Shown here: positions 62,754 to 64,000 of the stretch, one piece after another
Layout of the letters: each line of letters starts with the position of its first letter
Position numbering within the stretch: the stretch's first letter is position 1
NCBI RefSeq assembly: GCF_000974485.1
Contig: NZ_BBOM01000004.1
Location: 434,001-498,000, forward strand
From: Streptomyces sp. NBRC 109706
Lineage (GTDB): Bacteria > Actinomycetota > Actinomycetes > Streptomycetales > Streptomycetaceae
Direction of reading: 5' to 3'
DNA: 64,000 bases
The notes under the pieces: generated by a model
Told to the model about the DNA's origin: nothing
Seen by the model: only the letters and a program-made list of their open reading frames with translations
Databases searched by the model: none
Translations under genes and position numbers: made by a program

Positions 62754-64000
62754 GTGAAGAGCGCCGTGGAGACCCTGAACCCCACCCGGGTTCGGCTCAC
62801 TGTCGAGGTGCCCTTCGAGGAGCTCAAGCCCAGCCTCGACGCGGCGTACCGCAAGATCAACCAGCAGGTCCAGGTGCCGGGCTTCCGTAAGGGAAAGATC
62901 CCGGCCCGGATCATCGACCAGCGCTTCGGACGTGGTGCGGTCCTTGAGGAAGCGGTCAACGAGGCGCTGCCCAAGTTCTACACGGACGCGGTCAACGAGG
63001 GCGAGCTGAACCCGCTCGGCCAGCCGGACGTCGACATCACCGAGCTGAAGGACAACGAGACGTTGACCTTCACCGCCGAGGTGGACATCCGCCCCGAGCT
63101 GGAGATCCCCGACTACTCGGGCATCGAGGTCACCGTCGACGCCGTCGAGGTCTCCGACGAGGACCTGGAGAAGGCCGTCGACCAGCTGCGCTACCGTTTC
63201 GCCTCCACCACCGTGGTCGAGCGCGAGGCCGCCGACGGCGATGTCGTCAAGATCGACCTTGAGGCCAAGGTCGACGGCGAGGTCCTTGAGGACGGCGTGG
63301 CCACCGGGGTCAACTACACCATCGGCTCGGGCCAGATGCTCGAAGGTCTGGACGAGGCCGTCATCGGCCTCGCGGCCGGCGGCACCGCCACCTTCACCAG
63401 CGAGCTGCGCGGCGGCTCGGGCGCCGGCCAGGAGGCCGAGGTCACGGTCTCGGTCGAGTCCGTCTCCGCCCGTGAACTGCCCGAGCTGGACGACGACTTC
63501 GCCCAGCTGGCCAGCGAGTTCGACACGCTGGAGGAGCTGCGCGACGACAGCCGCAGGCGGCTCACCGAGGAGCGCACCTACCAGCAGGCCACCGAGGCCC
63601 AGGAGAAGGTGCTGGACGCGCTCCTCGAACTGGTCGAGGTCCCGCTGCCGGAGAAGCTGCTGGCCGAGGAGATCAAGACCCGCAAGCACAACCTGGAGCA
63701 CCACCAGCTGCCCCAGCTCGGCATGGACCTGGAGGCCTACCTCAAGCTCCAGGAGAAGACCGCCGAGGAGTTCGACGAGGAGCTGCGCGAGCAGGCCGCG
63801 AAGGGCATCCGCACCCAGTTCGTGCTCGACGAGATCGCCAAGCGCGACAACCTCAACGTGAGCCAGGAGGAGCTGACCGAGCACCTGGTGCGCCGGGCGC
63901 AGTCCTCGGGAATGAGCCCCGACCAGTTCGCCAAGGCGGTCGTCGAGGGCAACCAGGTCCCGATGCTGGTCGGTGAGGTCACCCGGGGCAAGGCCCTGGC
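62754..64000 (+). CDS. tig: Trigger factor (partial, cut by window edge)
   Basis: 415 codons are visible from a GTG with AAGGAG upstream. The N-terminal ribosome-binding domain has the signature GFRKGKIP (residue ~42). The PPIase/FKBP-like domain covers about 150-240 ([30 protein letters not shown]), and the helical chaperone domain follows. Trigger factor binds nascent chains at the ribosome exit. The C-terminus lies outside the window. Confidence 0.96.
   Translation, partial: MKSAVETLNPTRVRLTVEVPFEELKPSLDAAYRKINQQVQVPGFRKGKIPARIIDQRFGRGAVLEEAVNEALPKFYTDAVNEGELNPLGQPDVDITELKDNETLTFTAEVDIRPELEIPDYSGIEVTVDAVEVSDEDLEKAVDQLRYRFASTTVVEREAADGDVVKIDLEAKVDGEVLEDGVATGVNYTIGSGQMLEGLDEAVIGLAAGGTATFTSELRGGSGAGQEAEVTVSVESVSARELPELDDDFAQLASEFDTLEELRDDSRRRLTEERTYQQATEAQEKVLDALLELVEVPLPEKLLAEEIKTRKHNLEHHQLPQLGMDLEAYLKLQEKTAEEFDEELREQAAKGIRTQFVLDEIAKRDNLNVSQEELTEHLVRRAQSSGMSPDQFAKAVVEGNQVPMLVGEVTRGKAL

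Overview
The window is high-GC actinobacterial DNA. GC-rich third positions, GTG and TTG starts, ATGA/GTGA gene overlaps and the gene content all point to Streptomyces or a close relative. It divides into an integrated mobile element (about 1-18,930) and a conserved chromosomal backbone (about 18,930-64,000). The junction is a tRNA-Arg(UCU) gene at 18,930-19,002.

Mobile element, left part (1-16,275). A leftward operon of tightly overlapping genes encodes a Gram-positive type IV secretion (conjugation) apparatus: a pilin-like protein, a VirB6-like membrane protein, a PrgI-family protein, a VirB4-like ATPase, a VirD4/TraG-like coupling ATPase, a replication-relaxation family protein, and a lytic transglycosylase/NlpC-P60 wall hydrolase. 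It ends with a WXG100/ESX-like small protein, a larger WXG-like protein, a membrane protein and a gene cut by the window edge. Upstream lie a sigma-70-like regulator, an unknown protein paired with an orphan SPPY-type DNA methyltransferase, an AlpA/MerR-like excisionase and a tyrosine integrase. No relaxase is visible; the element continues beyond the left edge.

Mobile element, right part (16,276-18,930). This is the most unusual stretch. Just after the integrase is a decayed copy of the tRNA-Arg 3' end. Next comes an orphan CRISPR array of 27 repeats (26 good, one decayed) and 26 spacers with no cas gene in the window, then a leader-like region, then a frameshifted relic of a second integrase 3' end, then the real tRNA-Arg. 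The array therefore sits between two attachment-site-like sequences, each preceded by the same integrase tail. The spacer next to the presumed leader encodes a tyrosine-recombinase motif.

Backbone (19,000-64,000). In order: two dynamin-like GTPases, a thioester-domain LAETG surface protein, the ABC-F protein EttA, a thioesterase, a group II truncated globin and an ABC exporter. Then comes a signalling block (FHA protein, PP2C phosphatase, PknG-like kinase, an unknown coiled-coil protein, GlnH-like binding protein, GlnX-like membrane protein) resembling the mycobacterial PknG amino-acid-sensing pathway. It is followed by a GNAT protein, an MscS channel, an HNH protein, MalQ, two PepN aminopeptidases flanking an eroded segment (TetR remnant, palindromes, AbiEi/DUF559-like gene), an Rv2466c-like DsbA-family protein, Fe-superoxide dismutase SodF with a Nur-box-like operator, BioY, RpiB, a Nei-type glycosylase, an Eis-like acetyltransferase, a SpoIIE-type phosphatase, an M23 peptidase, an acyltransferase, tRNA-Gly, tRNA-Pro and the start of tig. 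From memory, this order resembles the region around tig, sodF and pepN in Streptomyces coelicolor.
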